Assembly (NCBI RefSeq): GCF_946885885.1
Contig: NZ_CAMPHN010000044.1
Coordinates: 1 to 29,905 of the forward strand
Direction: 5' to 3'
Source: an uncultured Pseudomonas sp.
Lineage (GTDB): Bacteria; Pseudomonadota; Gammaproteobacteria; Pseudomonadales; Pseudomonadaceae
Length of the DNA stretch: 29,905 bases
The position numbers and the translations under genes were made by a program. This document shows, piece by piece, positions 1-8,282 of the stretch. The first letter of the stretch is position 1, and every line of letters begins with the position of its first letter. Under the pieces are notes generated by a model that was not told the origin of the DNA, did not search any database, and saw only the letters and a program-made list of their open reading frames with translations.

Positions 1-2392
1 TCTTCAGCGGGCGCGGGGTTTCCAGGGTCGGCTTGAAGATATGGGCGCGGATGAATTCGCCGGTGCCGGAGCGCTGGGCCTGCTCCATGCCGTTACGGCC
101 CAGACGGTTGATCGATCCCTTGACCGTGAGGCCGCCGAGCTTCCAGGTCTTGCTGTCGTCGCGCACCCGCTCGAACAGCGTCTTGAGCGCCTGGGGTGGC
201 GTCAGGGACCCGGGTTCGTGGGGTTGCCAGCCGTGGTTGTCGAGGCTTAGCTCCTGCGCCTGCGCCTGCGCCTGCGCCTGCGCCCCCGCCCCCGACGCTG
301 CGCGTGGGCAGGCCAGCAGGCGGTTGCCCGGACCGGTGCGGATGCTTTCCAGCGGCTGCTCGTCCGGCAAGGCGCAAGGCTGCCAGCCTGCCGGCTCGCG
401 CCCTTCGGCTTGGGTGGCTTGCCAGTCGGCGCGTGGCTGGCTGAACAGCCGGCCGCTGCGGGTCAGTGCATAGAGGGTCTGCTGCCGGTCGAGGGCCAGG
501 GACTGAATGTCCTCGTCGAGCCCGGTCACGGGGATATCCGCGTTGGGCCGGGAGGGGTGGTGCAGGCGCAGGCGGCCGTCCCGCTCCAGGGCGACGAACA
601 GCTTTTCGCTGACCAGGGCGATATCGCGCAGGCCGCTTGCGGCAGGTAGCGAGCGTCCGGTGGCGACCTTGATGTTCTGGCCGATGGGAGCGAGGGCATG
701 CTGCCCGTCATGGCTGAAGCGGCCCGTGCCGAGCGTCACGTCCAGCTTCTGCAGCTTGCCGCCCTTGAGGATGTAGGGTTTGCCATCGAGGCCCTGTTGC
801 AGGCGCTCCACCCCTTTGATGCCGGTGGTTGCCCAGGTGCTGGCGGTTGCATCCCAACGCTGCAACTCGCCGCCTTCCAGGGCGACGTGGCCGAGGCGGC
901 CCAGATCCAGGGTGTTCGCCGGGGTGGGGACGACCTCGGGCAGGCCGCGGCGATTATCCAGCACCAGCGCATCGGTGAGGTTCCAGCCGCCGCTCGCCGA
1001 CCCATCGGGCAGGTTGACCGGCTGGCTGTGCACATGGCCCTTGCCGTCCTTGATCAGTACATTCAGCCGGCCCTGGTCGTCTTGCATAAAACCCTCGGCG
1101 AAGCGGGTGCGGCCGAGCGTTGCGCCTTCGGGTATCGCTACGGCATCCGCTTGCAGCTCCAGCTGGCCGTTGTCCGTGGGGGTGTCGGCACTGTACAGGC
1201 GCCCTTCGTTGTCGATCAGCAGCAAGCGGTCGCCAGCCAGGCCGATATGGGTCGCCTCGGCATTGCCGCCGTCGAGCCGCAGCGGATGATCGTGGTGGCT
1301 GTCGGCCAGGCCGAGTTGCAGGCGGACCTGGTCGTCCGCAGCTTGCAGGTTTGCCTGGACGCTATCGGCGCGGTCCGGCCTGACCAGCCGCACGCTCTGC
1401 GCCTCGCCCTTGCCGCAGAGCAGGGCGGCGGTGCCGTCGGCGGCGACCGAGAACGCCACGGCGCCCCGCGCCGCCAGCGGCATGCGCGGCATGCTTGCGC
1501 TCAGGTCCAGCAGATGCTCGCCGTGCAGCGCATACAGGCGGCCGTCCGCCTGCACCGAGAGCTGCTTGAACGGCGTGCCATCGTTGGCGGGATGCAGGGC
1601 CCAGGCCTGTTCCTCGACGTCGAAGCGGTACAGCTTGCCGTCGTGCAGGCGCATGCGCTGGGCGGCGACGTCCTCATGGATACCGGTGAGTTGGGCGAGA
1701 TGAGCCCGGCCGGTGGCGTCCAGGTCGCTGCGGCTGCTGTCCTCGCCGCCAGCCCTGGGCCGGGCGTGTAGCTGGATGCCGTGCGCTTCGCGTTGCAGGC
1801 GGTACTCGGCCACGCCGCCTGCGCTGGCGGCGTCGAGGTCGCGCTTGGCGTCGCTGGGCCGGCTGCTGCGCAACACGACGATGGCCGCGGGCGTCTGTTG
1901 CAGGTGCAGCAGATTGCCGTGCTTATCCAGCAGCAGTTGATCGCCGTCCGGCTGGCCGTGGTGGGCCAGATAGCCGCGTTGCGCTTGGCCGAGGGTGGCC
2001 TGGAGCAACTGGCGTAGGGCGGCGGGCGTGTTCTCGCCGATCGTCAGGCGGCCGCGCCTGTCCAGGCTCATTTCCAGGGAGGTGGTGACATGGCGCGACG
2101 GATCGTGGGACAGCAGGCGTTCGATGTTCAGGCCCTGGAAACGCCGGCCGGCGATACGCTCGAGGCTGGCGTTCGACGAGCCGGAGCTGCCCGCGTGCGC
2201 CTGCAGCGGCTCGGCCTCCCTGCGCTGGCGCAGGCCGAGCAGCCGGCCCATGCGCCGTCCCAGCTCGCCGAGCGACAGGCCGTCCGCTCGCTGCGTCGCC
2301 GGCAGCGGTCGTTGATTCAGGGTATCGCTGCCCTCCAGATGCAAGGACGTGGTGGGCGTTCGGGTGACGTGCTCGGAACCGGAAACTTGCAT
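1..2392 (-). CDS. avrE: AvrE/DspE-family type III effector, N-terminal part (runs off left edge)
   Basis: This frame is open from an ATG at 2392 to the window edge (797 codons seen, no stop). AvrE-family effectors are about 1,700-1,800 residues; they are delivered by the T3SS into plant cells and promote water-soaking and immune suppression. The assignment rests on family-like blocks read in the translation: GWNLTDALVLDN, LQRWDATASTW, LKGGKLQKL, GLAGDRLLLID followed by GRLYSAD, and, near the edge, GEFIRAHIFKPTLETPRPLK. These belong to the beta-propeller-like N-terminal half. The start has a GGAG about 8 bases upstream. The segment before the first conserved block is much shorter than in P. 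syringae AvrE, where I recall about 200 or more disordered residues. No hrp box is visible between this gene and the upstream one. The partner chaperone gene (avrF type) would lie left of the window. Confidence 0.88.
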   Translation of the reverse strand, partial: MQVSGSEHVTRTPTTSLHLEGSDTLNQRPLPATQRADGLSLGELGRRMGRLLGLRQRREAEPLQAHAGSSGSSNASLERIAGRRFQGLNIERLLSHDPSRHVTTSLEMSLDRRGRLTIGENTPAALRQLLQATLGQAQRGYLAHHGQPDGDQLLLDKHGNLLHLQQTPAAIVVLRSSRPSDAKRDLDAASAGGVAEYRLQREAHGIQLHARPRAGGEDSSRSDLDATGRAHLAQLTGIHEDVAAQRMRLHDGKLYRFDVEEQAWALHPANDGTPFKQLSVQADGRLYALHGEHLLDLSASMPRMPLAARGAVAFSVAADGTAALLCGKGEAQSVRLVRPDRADSVQANLQAADDQVRLQLGLADSHHDHPLRLDGGNAEATHIGLAGDRLLLIDNEGRLYSADTPTDNGQLELQADAVAIPEGATLGRTRFAEGFMQDDQGRLNVLIKDGKGHVHSQPVNLPDGSASGGWNLTDALVLDNRRGLPEVVPTPANTLDLGRLGHVALEGGELQRWDATASTWATTGIKGVERLQQGLDGKPYILKGGKLQKLDVTLGTGRFSHDGQHALAPIGQNIKVATGRSLPAASGLRDIALVSEKLFVALERDGRLRLHHPSRPNADIPVTGLDEDIQSLALDRQQTLYALTRSGRLFSQPRADWQATQAEGREPAGWQPCALPDEQPLESIRTGPGNRLLACPRAASGAGAQAQAQAQAQELSLDNHGWQPHEPGSLTPPQALKTLFERVRDDSKTWKLGGLTVKGSINRLGRNGMEQAQRSGTGEFIRAHIFKPTLETPRPLK
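253..282. repeat. Hexanucleotide tandem repeat (5 x CCTGCG) inside avrE
   Basis: Five perfect CCTGCG units occur in a row. On the coding (minus) strand they read GCGCAG and encode an Ala-Gln dipeptide run inside the AvrE protein. Because the unit is six bases, copy-number change would stay in frame and lengthen or shorten a linker rather than break the gene. Confidence 0.9.
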
Positions 2393-2536
2393 GGATGCTC
2401 TCCAACGAATGCTTGGCGCCTGTTTTTCCTGGCGAAGGCGCAAGGAAAATGCGAGGCGAAAGGGGCGCCGAGAAGGTTGCCGGAGATTTGTGACAAACAA
2501 TCGAGAGGGGGCGTGGCGAGGGAAAAATGACGGATC

Positions 2537-2574
2537 GGCCCGGCAGCCCGAGGTCTGTCTCGGGCTGCCGGGCC
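2537..2574 (-). terminator. Strong hairpin between the effector gene and avrE
   Basis: A perfect 16-bp inverted repeat (GGCCCGGCAGCCCGAG and its complement) has a 6-base loop. It lies 15 bases past the stop of the 2590-4185 gene. On the minus strand the stem is followed after about 9 bases by a short T run (ATTTTTCC), so it looks like an imperfect intrinsic terminator for that gene. It would separate or attenuate transcription into avrE. Confidence 0.6.
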
Positions 2575-2589
2575 TGTTGGCCTAACGGA

Positions 2590-4185
2590 TCACACGTTAC
2601 GTTCGGCGGCGTTCAACGGATGGGTGGATCGCATCTCCGTCATCTCCACCCCACCCTGGCCGCTGGCGTGGTGCGGTTCTTCCGTCACTATCTCCAGCTG
2701 GTTCTGGCCTTGGCTGGCAATGGCGGGCTGACCCTCGCCGGTAGCGCCCTGCGGCGGTTGCAAACCTTCCTCCAACCTGCGCAGGGCATCGTCGTCGGTG
2801 GATAGCGGCTGCGAGCCGGACGGCCGGCCATGCAGGTAGTCGGCGGCCTGGCCGAGCAGCGAGGAGGCTTTCTCCTGCAGATAAGTGGCCGCTTTATCGG
2901 CAGCCGGCCCGGTCATGATCGAGGCGCCGGCCCAGGCGGCGAAAACCGGCCCGCCGAGGGCGGTATTCACGGCTTGGCTGACCGCTTCGACGGCGGGTTC
3001 GCCAAGGCCAGCGTCGATCGCGGTCTTTTTCGCTGCGGCCTGTGCCACGGACACGGCGGCAAAACCGCCACCGAGCATACCGACGTTCTCCATCAGGGCG
3101 CTGGCGGTGAAGACCTTGCGGGTCGCTTCCAGGCCATCGGTCATGATGTCCACGGGAATCTGCGCCAGCCGCTTGCCCCCGTTTATCAGCGGGTCCTTCA
3201 ACGGGTTGACCTCTTTCAGTGCCGTGTACTGCGCCTCCCAGTCCTGGCGGCCTAGCAGGTATTCCGGACCGGTGCGGTGGTAATGCTCATCGATGCCCTG
3301 CTGGATCAGCGCGGAGGCGCCACCCGAGACCACGCTACCGTTGGCCGAGATCCAGGAGTCGGTGTTCTTGACGTTGGCGTTGTATTTTTCCTTGGCAGTG
3401 CGGTCTTTCGTTTCAGCCGGGGTTTCGGCCTCTTTTTTTTCGGGGACGTTCGTCATCGTTAGGCCTGCCAAGCCGGTGCGCAGGGCGTTGCGCAGCGTGA
3501 AGGTTTGCAGATTCAAGCTCGACTCGACGGTAGCTCGCAGTTGGCTGGGCTCGCGGGTCTTGGCCGCATCGGCCATCACCGGGTCCAGCTGCTCGGGCTT
3601 GGCGGTCAGCCATTGGGTATCACTGGTAGCCCGTTTCAACACGCCAACCCCGACGGTATTCGCCACGCCCGCTATCGTTCCGGCGGCCAGGCCGATCATG
3701 GCCGGTCCGGCAAAGGGGGCGAGCACCGCCGGCACGGTGTCCAGCATGCGTGAGGCCGCACCGAAGGGTACGGAATTGAGCGCTCCCGATGCCCCCCGGG
3801 ACACACGATCCAACATTTGCCCCTTGGCCAAGGTTGATTCGATGCTTTGCGGCGTCTCGCCCATCTCGTTCAGGCGAGTCGCCCGCTGTTCGATGAGTTG
3901 GGTGAAGGCCCCGCGGTTCTGCTCGGTGACGTGCGGCGCGAACAATCTGTTCAGCTTTTCGCGCAGGGCGTGGGTGTTCGGTGAGTCCGCCGGGTCTTCG
4001 ACGCCCACGACGACGCTCACCTCGGAGCGGAAGGAGCCATGGGTGGTGCGGAAGGACTCTCCATTGGAGGGGACGGAATTTCCGTCGGCGCGCATGGAAC
4101 CATGTGCGGTGCGGAACGACTCACCGTCGGAGCGCTCGGTATCTTGCGCTAGGAAAGGACTGTGGCTTGGGCTGTTTACGTGCAT
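2590..4185 (-). CDS. Unrecognised HrpL-controlled type III effector candidate, 531 aa
   Basis: I do not recognise the family. A perfect hrp box lies 82 bases upstream and the gene sits between hrcU and avrE, so export through the T3SS is the natural inference. The ATG at 4185 is preferred over an upstream in-frame start because AGGGGAG lies just before it and the hrp box lies outside the frame. The first 60 residues are Ser/Thr/His-rich, as in type III export signals, and contain two 21-residue repeats (residues 19-60). Residues about 131-183 form a Gly/Ala-rich hydrophobic stretch that could insert in membranes, followed by a charged Lys/Glu-rich linker. A second Ala/Gly-rich hydrophobic stretch comes later, before an acidic Gln-rich tail. 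The N-terminus begins MHVN, as does the effector candidate at 16658, and both C-terminal tails carry a TEE..HH motif. It could instead be a translocator or helper. Confidence 0.7.
   Translation of the reverse strand: MHVNSPSHSPFLAQDTERSDGESFRTAHGSMRADGNSVPSNGESFRTTHGSFRSEVSVVVGVEDPADSPNTHALREKLNRLFAPHVTEQNRGAFTQLIEQRATRLNEMGETPQSIESTLAKGQMLDRVSRGASGALNSVPFGAASRMLDTVPAVLAPFAGPAMIGLAAGTIAGVANTVGVGVLKRATSDTQWLTAKPEQLDPVMADAAKTREPSQLRATVESSLNLQTFTLRNALRTGLAGLTMTNVPEKKEAETPAETKDRTAKEKYNANVKNTDSWISANGSVVSGGASALIQQGIDEHYHRTGPEYLLGRQDWEAQYTALKEVNPLKDPLINGGKRLAQIPVDIMTDGLEATRKVFTASALMENVGMLGGGFAAVSVAQAAAKKTAIDAGLGEPAVEAVSQAVNTALGGPVFAAWAGASIMTGPAADKAATYLQEKASSLLGQAADYLHGRPSGSQPLSTDDDALRRLEEGLQPPQGATGEGQPAIASQGQNQLEIVTEEPHHASGQGGVEMTEMRSTHPLNAAERNV
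4006..4131 (-). repeat. Two 63-base tandem repeats coding 21-residue units
   Basis: Codons 19-39 and 40-60 of the preceding gene encode related 21-residue units. Each contains GESFRT followed by A or T, then HGS, then M or F, then R. The match is best in the first 14 residues and fades in the second half of the unit. The repeat falls in the N-terminal region where export signals and chaperone-binding segments usually lie. Confidence 0.75.
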
Positions 4186-4267
4186 GGTGACTCCCCTAGA
4201 AATGAGAACTGATGCAAAGCGATCGGGGCCTGAGCCGCATCGATCGGATCCCAAGTCCAGTCCCATT

Positions 4268-4295
4268 TATGTGGAAAAAATTCCGCGCGGGTTCC
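4268..4295 (-). promoter_or_regulatory. hrp box (HrpL promoter) for the 2590-4185 effector gene
   Basis: Read on the minus strand this is GGAACC-N15-CCACATA, a perfect match to the HrpL consensus GGAACC-N15/16-CCACNNA. It ends 82 bases before the start codon at 4185 and lies after the end of hrcU. The spacer ends in six T residues directly before the -10 element, resembling the hrpJ box. Confidence 0.92.
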
Positions 4296-4330
4296 ATCCC
4301 ACGCCCCTCGACTTCGATGAGCGCCGAGGG

Positions 4331-5506
4331 TTAGCCATCGTCTCCAGGGGCGGCGGACTCGGGGGTGGTTCTGGCCACGTAGCTGTGCGTACTAGGCGGG
4401 AAAATCGAGGGCGGGTTCTTCAGCTCGTCCGGCATCTCGATGACTTCCTCGCCGAGTTCTTCGTCCAGCTCGCGCAACAGCCGGTAGACCTGGGCTACGG
4501 CTTGCAGGGTATCCCTGGGGATGTAGCTGCCTTCGTCGGATTTGTAGAGGGTGCGGGCCAGCCAGATATAGCGGATGACCGGGATGCCGTCCTCCTGCGC
4601 CTGGGCGATCAGTTCGCGGGCGTCGGCGTCCTGGCCCTTGTAGAGGATGCGCGGTAGCGGTGTGGTGTCCGGGCGATAGTACAGGGCGACGGCGAAGTGG
4701 GTCGGGTTGACCAACAGCATGTCGGCCTTCTCCGTGCGCGACGGTTTCGGCTTACTAGGGGGTTGATCGATCAACTGCCGGGCCATCGACTTGCGGTGGC
4801 CTTTCGTATGCGGATCGCCTTCGGCCTGTTTGTGTTCGTTGCGAATATCCTCCTTGCTCATGCGCTGGCGTTTGAGGAAGAAGAACTTCTGCAGGCCGAA
4901 GTCGAAGGCTGCGATGGCCAGCAAAGTGCCGAGGGTGGCGTGGGCGACCTGGGCGAACAGGTCGGCGAGGGTGTGCCAGTACTGATCGAGGTCGGTCAGT
5001 GCGAGTTTGATCAAGACGCCCAGGGCCGGCTTCACCACGATATACAGCACCGAACAGATCGCCGCGGCTTTGAGCACGCTGGTCAGCAACTCGGTCAGCT
5101 TCTGCGCCGAGAACATCTGCTTGAACTGGTTGACCGGGTTCAAGCGGTTGAAGTCGAGCTTGAAGGCTTTGGGGGCGAACAGCGGGCCGAACTGCGACCA
5201 ACCGCCGATCACCCGCAGGAGCACGGCCAGCCCCACCGCGACGATGGAGAACGACGCGAGCATCCAGCCGGCTTGCACCAGGACTTCTTCGAAGGTGCGG
5301 ACGAAGGGTTGGTCGAGCCGCCGCAGGGGCAGCTCGATCAGCGACTGCAGTTGCCGCATGCCGTCGTCGGCGAGCGCCAGGATGGCCTCGATCAGGCCCC
5401 AGCAGATCAGCAGTTTGTGCACGTCCTGGCTTTGCCCGACTTCGCCCTTTTTGCGTGCCTCGCTTAATTTATGGTCGGTGGCCTGTTCTGTCTTTTCACC
5501 GCTCAT
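4331..5506 (-). CDS. hrcU: HrcU (SctU), export-gate substrate-specificity switch protein
   Basis: Inner-membrane protein of the T3SS export apparatus that cleaves itself and switches substrate class. The N-terminus MSGEKTEQAT..KLSEARKKG is typical of YscU/FlhB. About four hydrophobic segments follow up to roughly residue 210, then the cytoplasmic part with the autocleavage motif NPTH at residues 267-270. The ATG at 5506 overlaps the hrcT stop (ATGA), which decides this start over a longer open frame reaching 5827. At 391 residues it is longer than the roughly 360 I expect for HrcU; the excess is an acidic, Pro/Ser-rich tail of about 30 residues. It is the last gene of the hrpJ operon. Confidence 0.95.
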   Translation of the reverse strand: MSGEKTEQATDHKLSEARKKGEVGQSQDVHKLLICWGLIEAILALADDGMRQLQSLIELPLRRLDQPFVRTFEEVLVQAGWMLASFSIVAVGLAVLLRVIGGWSQFGPLFAPKAFKLDFNRLNPVNQFKQMFSAQKLTELLTSVLKAAAICSVLYIVVKPALGVLIKLALTDLDQYWHTLADLFAQVAHATLGTLLAIAAFDFGLQKFFFLKRQRMSKEDIRNEHKQAEGDPHTKGHRKSMARQLIDQPPSKPKPSRTEKADMLLVNPTHFAVALYYRPDTTPLPRILYKGQDADARELIAQAQEDGIPVIRYIWLARTLYKSDEGSYIPRDTLQAVAQVYRLLRELDEELGEEVIEMPDELKNPPSIFPPSTHSYVARTTPESAAPGDDG

Positions 5507-6300
5507 GGCGCACTCAGCAGCAGAGGGAGGATGTGCGGCATATCGCGCAGTTGCAGCAGGCGGCCGTCGGCGAGGTATTCCAGCATGGGCAGGTAGATCA
5601 GGACGAAGCCGATGCCGACCAGGCATTTGGCCGGCATCGACAGCGAGGACACCTGTAGGTGCTGGCTGTACAGGCTGAGGATCGCGACCGCGAAGTCGAT
5701 CATCAGTAACAGGCCGACCAAGGGTGCGGCGTAGAGCACCATATGGCTGAAGGTATCGGCGAGCAGGCCGAGGTAGACATCGAAGCCGTCCGCCGTCGGT
5801 TGCGGCAGCCACAGGGTCGGCGGCCACAGCAGGTAGCTGTCCCAGATCACCTGGGTGATCACGCCGTAGCCGAGGCCGATGATCAGCAACAGGATGAACA
5901 CCTGCTTGAGCAGGTGGCCGAGCGGCGTGACGTCCTGGCCCAGGGCGGGGTTGAGCTGGCCGCCGACCAGGGCGCCGCGCTGGTTATCGAACAGCGCGCC
6001 GACCGATTCGAACAGCCAGAACGGCATGGCCAGCAGCAGGCCGATCAGGATACCGAGCACGACCTCCTTGAAGATCAAGCCGACGACCCAGGTCCAGGAG
6101 TGCTCGACCCCGGTGAGGGCGTACTGGATGCTCGGCATGGGCACCAGCGCCAGAGCCAGAACGATGGCGTGACGCAGCATGCCCTTGAGTTCCTTGAAGG
6201 CGAAGATCGGCACCAGGAACAGGCAGGGATAGATGCGCGCCATGCCCAGGGTCAGCGCGAGAATGGTCTCGAAGATCTGCTCGATGACGCCGGGAACCAT
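5503..6300 (-). CDS. hrcT: HrcT (SctT), export-gate membrane protein
   Basis: 265 residues, the usual size for the SctT/FliR family, with several long hydrophobic segments from the N-terminus to residue about 250. SctT forms the entry gate of the export channel with SctR and SctS. The gene begins one base after the hrcS stop and its stop overlaps the hrcU start, so it is translationally coupled to both. Order S-T-U is as in other Hrp clusters. Confidence 0.95.
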   Translation of the reverse strand: MVPGVIEQIFETILALTLGMARIYPCLFLVPIFAFKELKGMLRHAIVLALALVPMPSIQYALTGVEHSWTWVVGLIFKEVVLGILIGLLLAMPFWLFESVGALFDNQRGALVGGQLNPALGQDVTPLGHLLKQVFILLLIIGLGYGVITQVIWDSYLLWPPTLWLPQPTADGFDVYLGLLADTFSHMVLYAAPLVGLLLMIDFAVAILSLYSQHLQVSSLSMPAKCLVGIGFVLIYLPMLEYLADGRLLQLRDMPHILPLLLSAP

Positions 6301-6301
6301 T

Positions 6302-6562
6302 TCAGGCTCCCGTCTGCGCGATCATGTTGAACGCCAGGGTGGTCAGCTGAATCAGTTGCACGCCGACCCAACGGCCGGTCATCGCCAGGGTGAGGCCGAC
6401 GGCGACCAACTTGACGGCGAACGGCAGGGTCTGGTCCTGCAACTGCATCACCGCTTGCAGCAGGGAGATGATCACCCCGACGATCACCGCCACGATCAAC
6501 GGCGGCGCGGAGAGCATGACCACCAGCAGCATGGCCTGTTTGAACAGGGTCAGGATTTCCAT
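6302..6562 (-). CDS. hrcS: HrcS (SctS), small export-gate membrane protein
   Basis: 86 residues with two hydrophobic hairpin segments: one around MLLVVMLSAPPLIVAVIVG and a second near residues 50-75. It opens with MEILTLFKQAMLL, typical of the SctS/FliQ family, whose members are about 85-90 residues. The start lies 8 bases after the hrcR stop. It packs with HrcR and HrcT in the export gate. Confidence 0.95.
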   Translation of the reverse strand: MEILTLFKQAMLLVVMLSAPPLIVAVIVGVIISLLQAVMQLQDQTLPFAVKLVAVGLTLAMTGRWVGVQLIQLTTLAFNMIAQTGA

Positions 6563-6570
6563 CGCTCACC

Positions 6571-7224
6571 TCACAGGTAGCTGTAGAACAGGCCGTCGAG
6601 CAGGCGCGTCCAGCCGCTGGCGAGGACGAACAGAAGGATTTTCAGCGGTAGGGCGAGGGTCATCGGCGAGACCATCTGCATGCCGAGCGCGAGCAGGATG
6701 TTGGAGACGATCAGGTCGATGACGATCAGCGGGATGTAAACCAGAAAGCCGATCTTGAACCCCGCCTGCAGTTCCGAGAGGACGAAGGCCGGCACGATCA
6801 GCAGAAAATCGTCGCGCTTGACCTTGCTCGCCATCTCCGCCGGCCACATGCGCGCGCTGTTGTCCATCAGGTGGGTGAGGATGTCCGGATCGGTGTTGCG
6901 CGACATGAATTTCTGCAACGGCTCGAGCACGTGCTTGGCGCCGTCTTGCAGGGTTTCCATGGTGGAGAGATCGATGCTGTCGTCCTTGAGGCGTTCGCCC
7001 ATGTCGCCGAACACCGGCGCCATGACGAATAGCGTGGCGGCCAGGGCGATGCCGTAGACCGCCATGTTCGGCGGCACCTGCTGCACCCCGATGGCGTTGC
7101 GGGTGATCAGCAGCACCATGGATATCTTCAGGAAACAGGTGCAGACGATCATGAACAACGGCAGCAGGGAAAGCGATCCGAGAAAGAGCGCCAGCAGCAG
7201 GGGATCTACGTGTCCGATATTCAT
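6571..7224 (-). CDS. hrcR: HrcR (SctR), export-gate membrane protein
   Basis: 217 residues, normal for the SctR/FliP family. Visible features are an N-terminal hydrophobic segment ([20 protein letters not shown]), a second one before the periplasmic loop that contains KFMSRNTDP, and two C-terminal hydrophobic segments with the family-like [20 protein letters not shown]. The start overlaps the hrcQ stop by four bases. Five copies of SctR are known to nucleate the export gate. Confidence 0.96.
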   Translation of the reverse strand: MNIGHVDPLLLALFLGSLSLLPLFMIVCTCFLKISMVLLITRNAIGVQQVPPNMAVYGIALAATLFVMAPVFGDMGERLKDDSIDLSTMETLQDGAKHVLEPLQKFMSRNTDPDILTHLMDNSARMWPAEMASKVKRDDFLLIVPAFVLSELQAGFKIGFLVYIPLIVIDLIVSNILLALGMQMVSPMTLALPLKILLFVLASGWTRLLDGLFYSYL

Positions 7225-8282
7225 CTACCGATTTCCAGGCGGGTTATCTGTAACCCTATGTGGCCATCCACGTCGACCAGTTCCCCGTGAGCCAGCGGAC
7301 GGTCGTCGTGACAGAGCGTGGCGAAGCCGGGCGTGCCCTTGCCGAGGCTGAGCACCGAGCCCGTGCCGAGGGTTTTCAGCTCGCCCAGGGTCAGCGACAG
7401 GCGCCCGCAATTGAGGGTCAGGGACAGGGGCAGGTCGTCGAAGGCATCGGCAACTTCCAGGGCGATGTCCTCGCTGGCGTCCTCGACAGTGTTCTCGGCG
7501 ACGGCTTCGGCGGTGGCGTCGGCGGAGAGGATCGGGTCGGCGGCGAATTCGCTGGCAAAGGCATTCATGGCGGTTTCCTCTAGGGCGGTGATGACGAAAT
7601 GCGGGGTGGGGGAAGTTTCCAGGCGCCCGTGCAGGCGTTGGCGGCCAAGCAACAGGCTGCCGTTACCGTCGGGTTGGAACAGCGCCTGCTCGGGCAGCAC
7701 GACATCGCCACGGCGCAGGGACTTGAGTTGGCCCATGGTCAAGGCGGTACGCCCCAACACCAGTGGGGTGGAGAAGCGCCAGTCGGGACTCGGCCGGTAG
7801 CTCAAGGGGCGCCAGCCGGGCCGGGCGAGCAGCTGTTCGAGGGTGGCGGTGGGCAGCTGCGCCGCGCTGAGCACGAACTGCTCGCCAAGGCGCACCTCCA
7901 GCTCGCAGGGCAGGCCATCGCCCAGGGCTTGCGCGCTCGGGGCAATGTGGCCGAAGAGCTCGCGCAGTTGCGGGCTGAGGCATTGGTTGTAGAGCGCCCA
8001 ATACCAGTCGTGGTCGCCGCTCTCGTCGGTGTCGTCCGGCAGCAGGGCGGGGCAGCTCGACAGCAGGCTGAGCAGGGCGGAGGCGCGGTTCAGGCGCAGT
8101 GGGCCCAGGTCGCTGGTCAGGGTCACACCGCCCTGCTCGCAGGCCTGGTTGGCCTGGCGCAGGGTCAGCACGCCTTGGCGCTCGCCCAGTTGGAAGTCCA
8201 GCGCCAGGCCCCGGCCGATGCGCCGACGCAGCTCGGCCTGGGCGCCGGGCAGGCGCCGGAATTCGAGGAGTCTGGCGCTCAT
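7221..8282 (-). CDS. hrcQ: HrcQ (SctQ), sorting-platform C-ring protein, unsplit form
   Basis: 353 residues encoded as one uninterrupted frame. The C-terminal SpoA/SURF domain (about residues 285-353) shows [20 protein letters not shown] and ends [13 protein letters not shown]. In P. syringae this protein is made from two adjacent genes, hrcQa and hrcQb; here it is fused as in Erwinia/Pantoea. A Glu/Asp-rich stretch of about 40 residues before the SpoA domain may correspond to the linker where the split occurs. SctQ forms the cytoplasmic sorting platform with the ATPase complex. Overlaps of four bases with hrpP and hrcR indicate translational coupling. Confidence 0.93.
   Translation of the reverse strand: MSARLLEFRRLPGAQAELRRRIGRGLALDFQLGERQGVLTLRQANQACEQGGVTLTSDLGPLRLNRASALLSLLSSCPALLPDDTDESGDHDWYWALYNQCLSPQLRELFGHIAPSAQALGDGLPCELEVRLGEQFVLSAAQLPTATLEQLLARPGWRPLSYRPSPDWRFSTPLVLGRTALTMGQLKSLRRGDVVLPEQALFQPDGNGSLLLGRQRLHGRLETSPTPHFVITALEETAMNAFASEFAADPILSADATAEAVAENTVEDASEDIALEVADAFDDLPLSLTLNCGRLSLTLGELKTLGTGSVLSLGKGTPGFATLCHDDRPLAHGELVDVDGHIGLQITRLEIGR

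Noticed and set aside
1923..2405. 160-codon minus-strand frame starting just upstream of avrE
   Set aside because: It is a shifted frame of avrE, rich in Arg/Pro/Ala; the avrE frame itself has the family-like blocks.
2393..2536. An hrp box directly upstream of avrE
   Set aside because: A scan of the minus strand finds no GGAAC followed by CCAC at the proper distance; CCACGCC near 2512 has no -35 partner.
3293..4657. Plus-strand open frame of 454 codons opposite hrcU and the effector gene
   Set aside because: It crosses a perfect hrp box and the end of hrcU on the other strand and shows shadow-frame composition.
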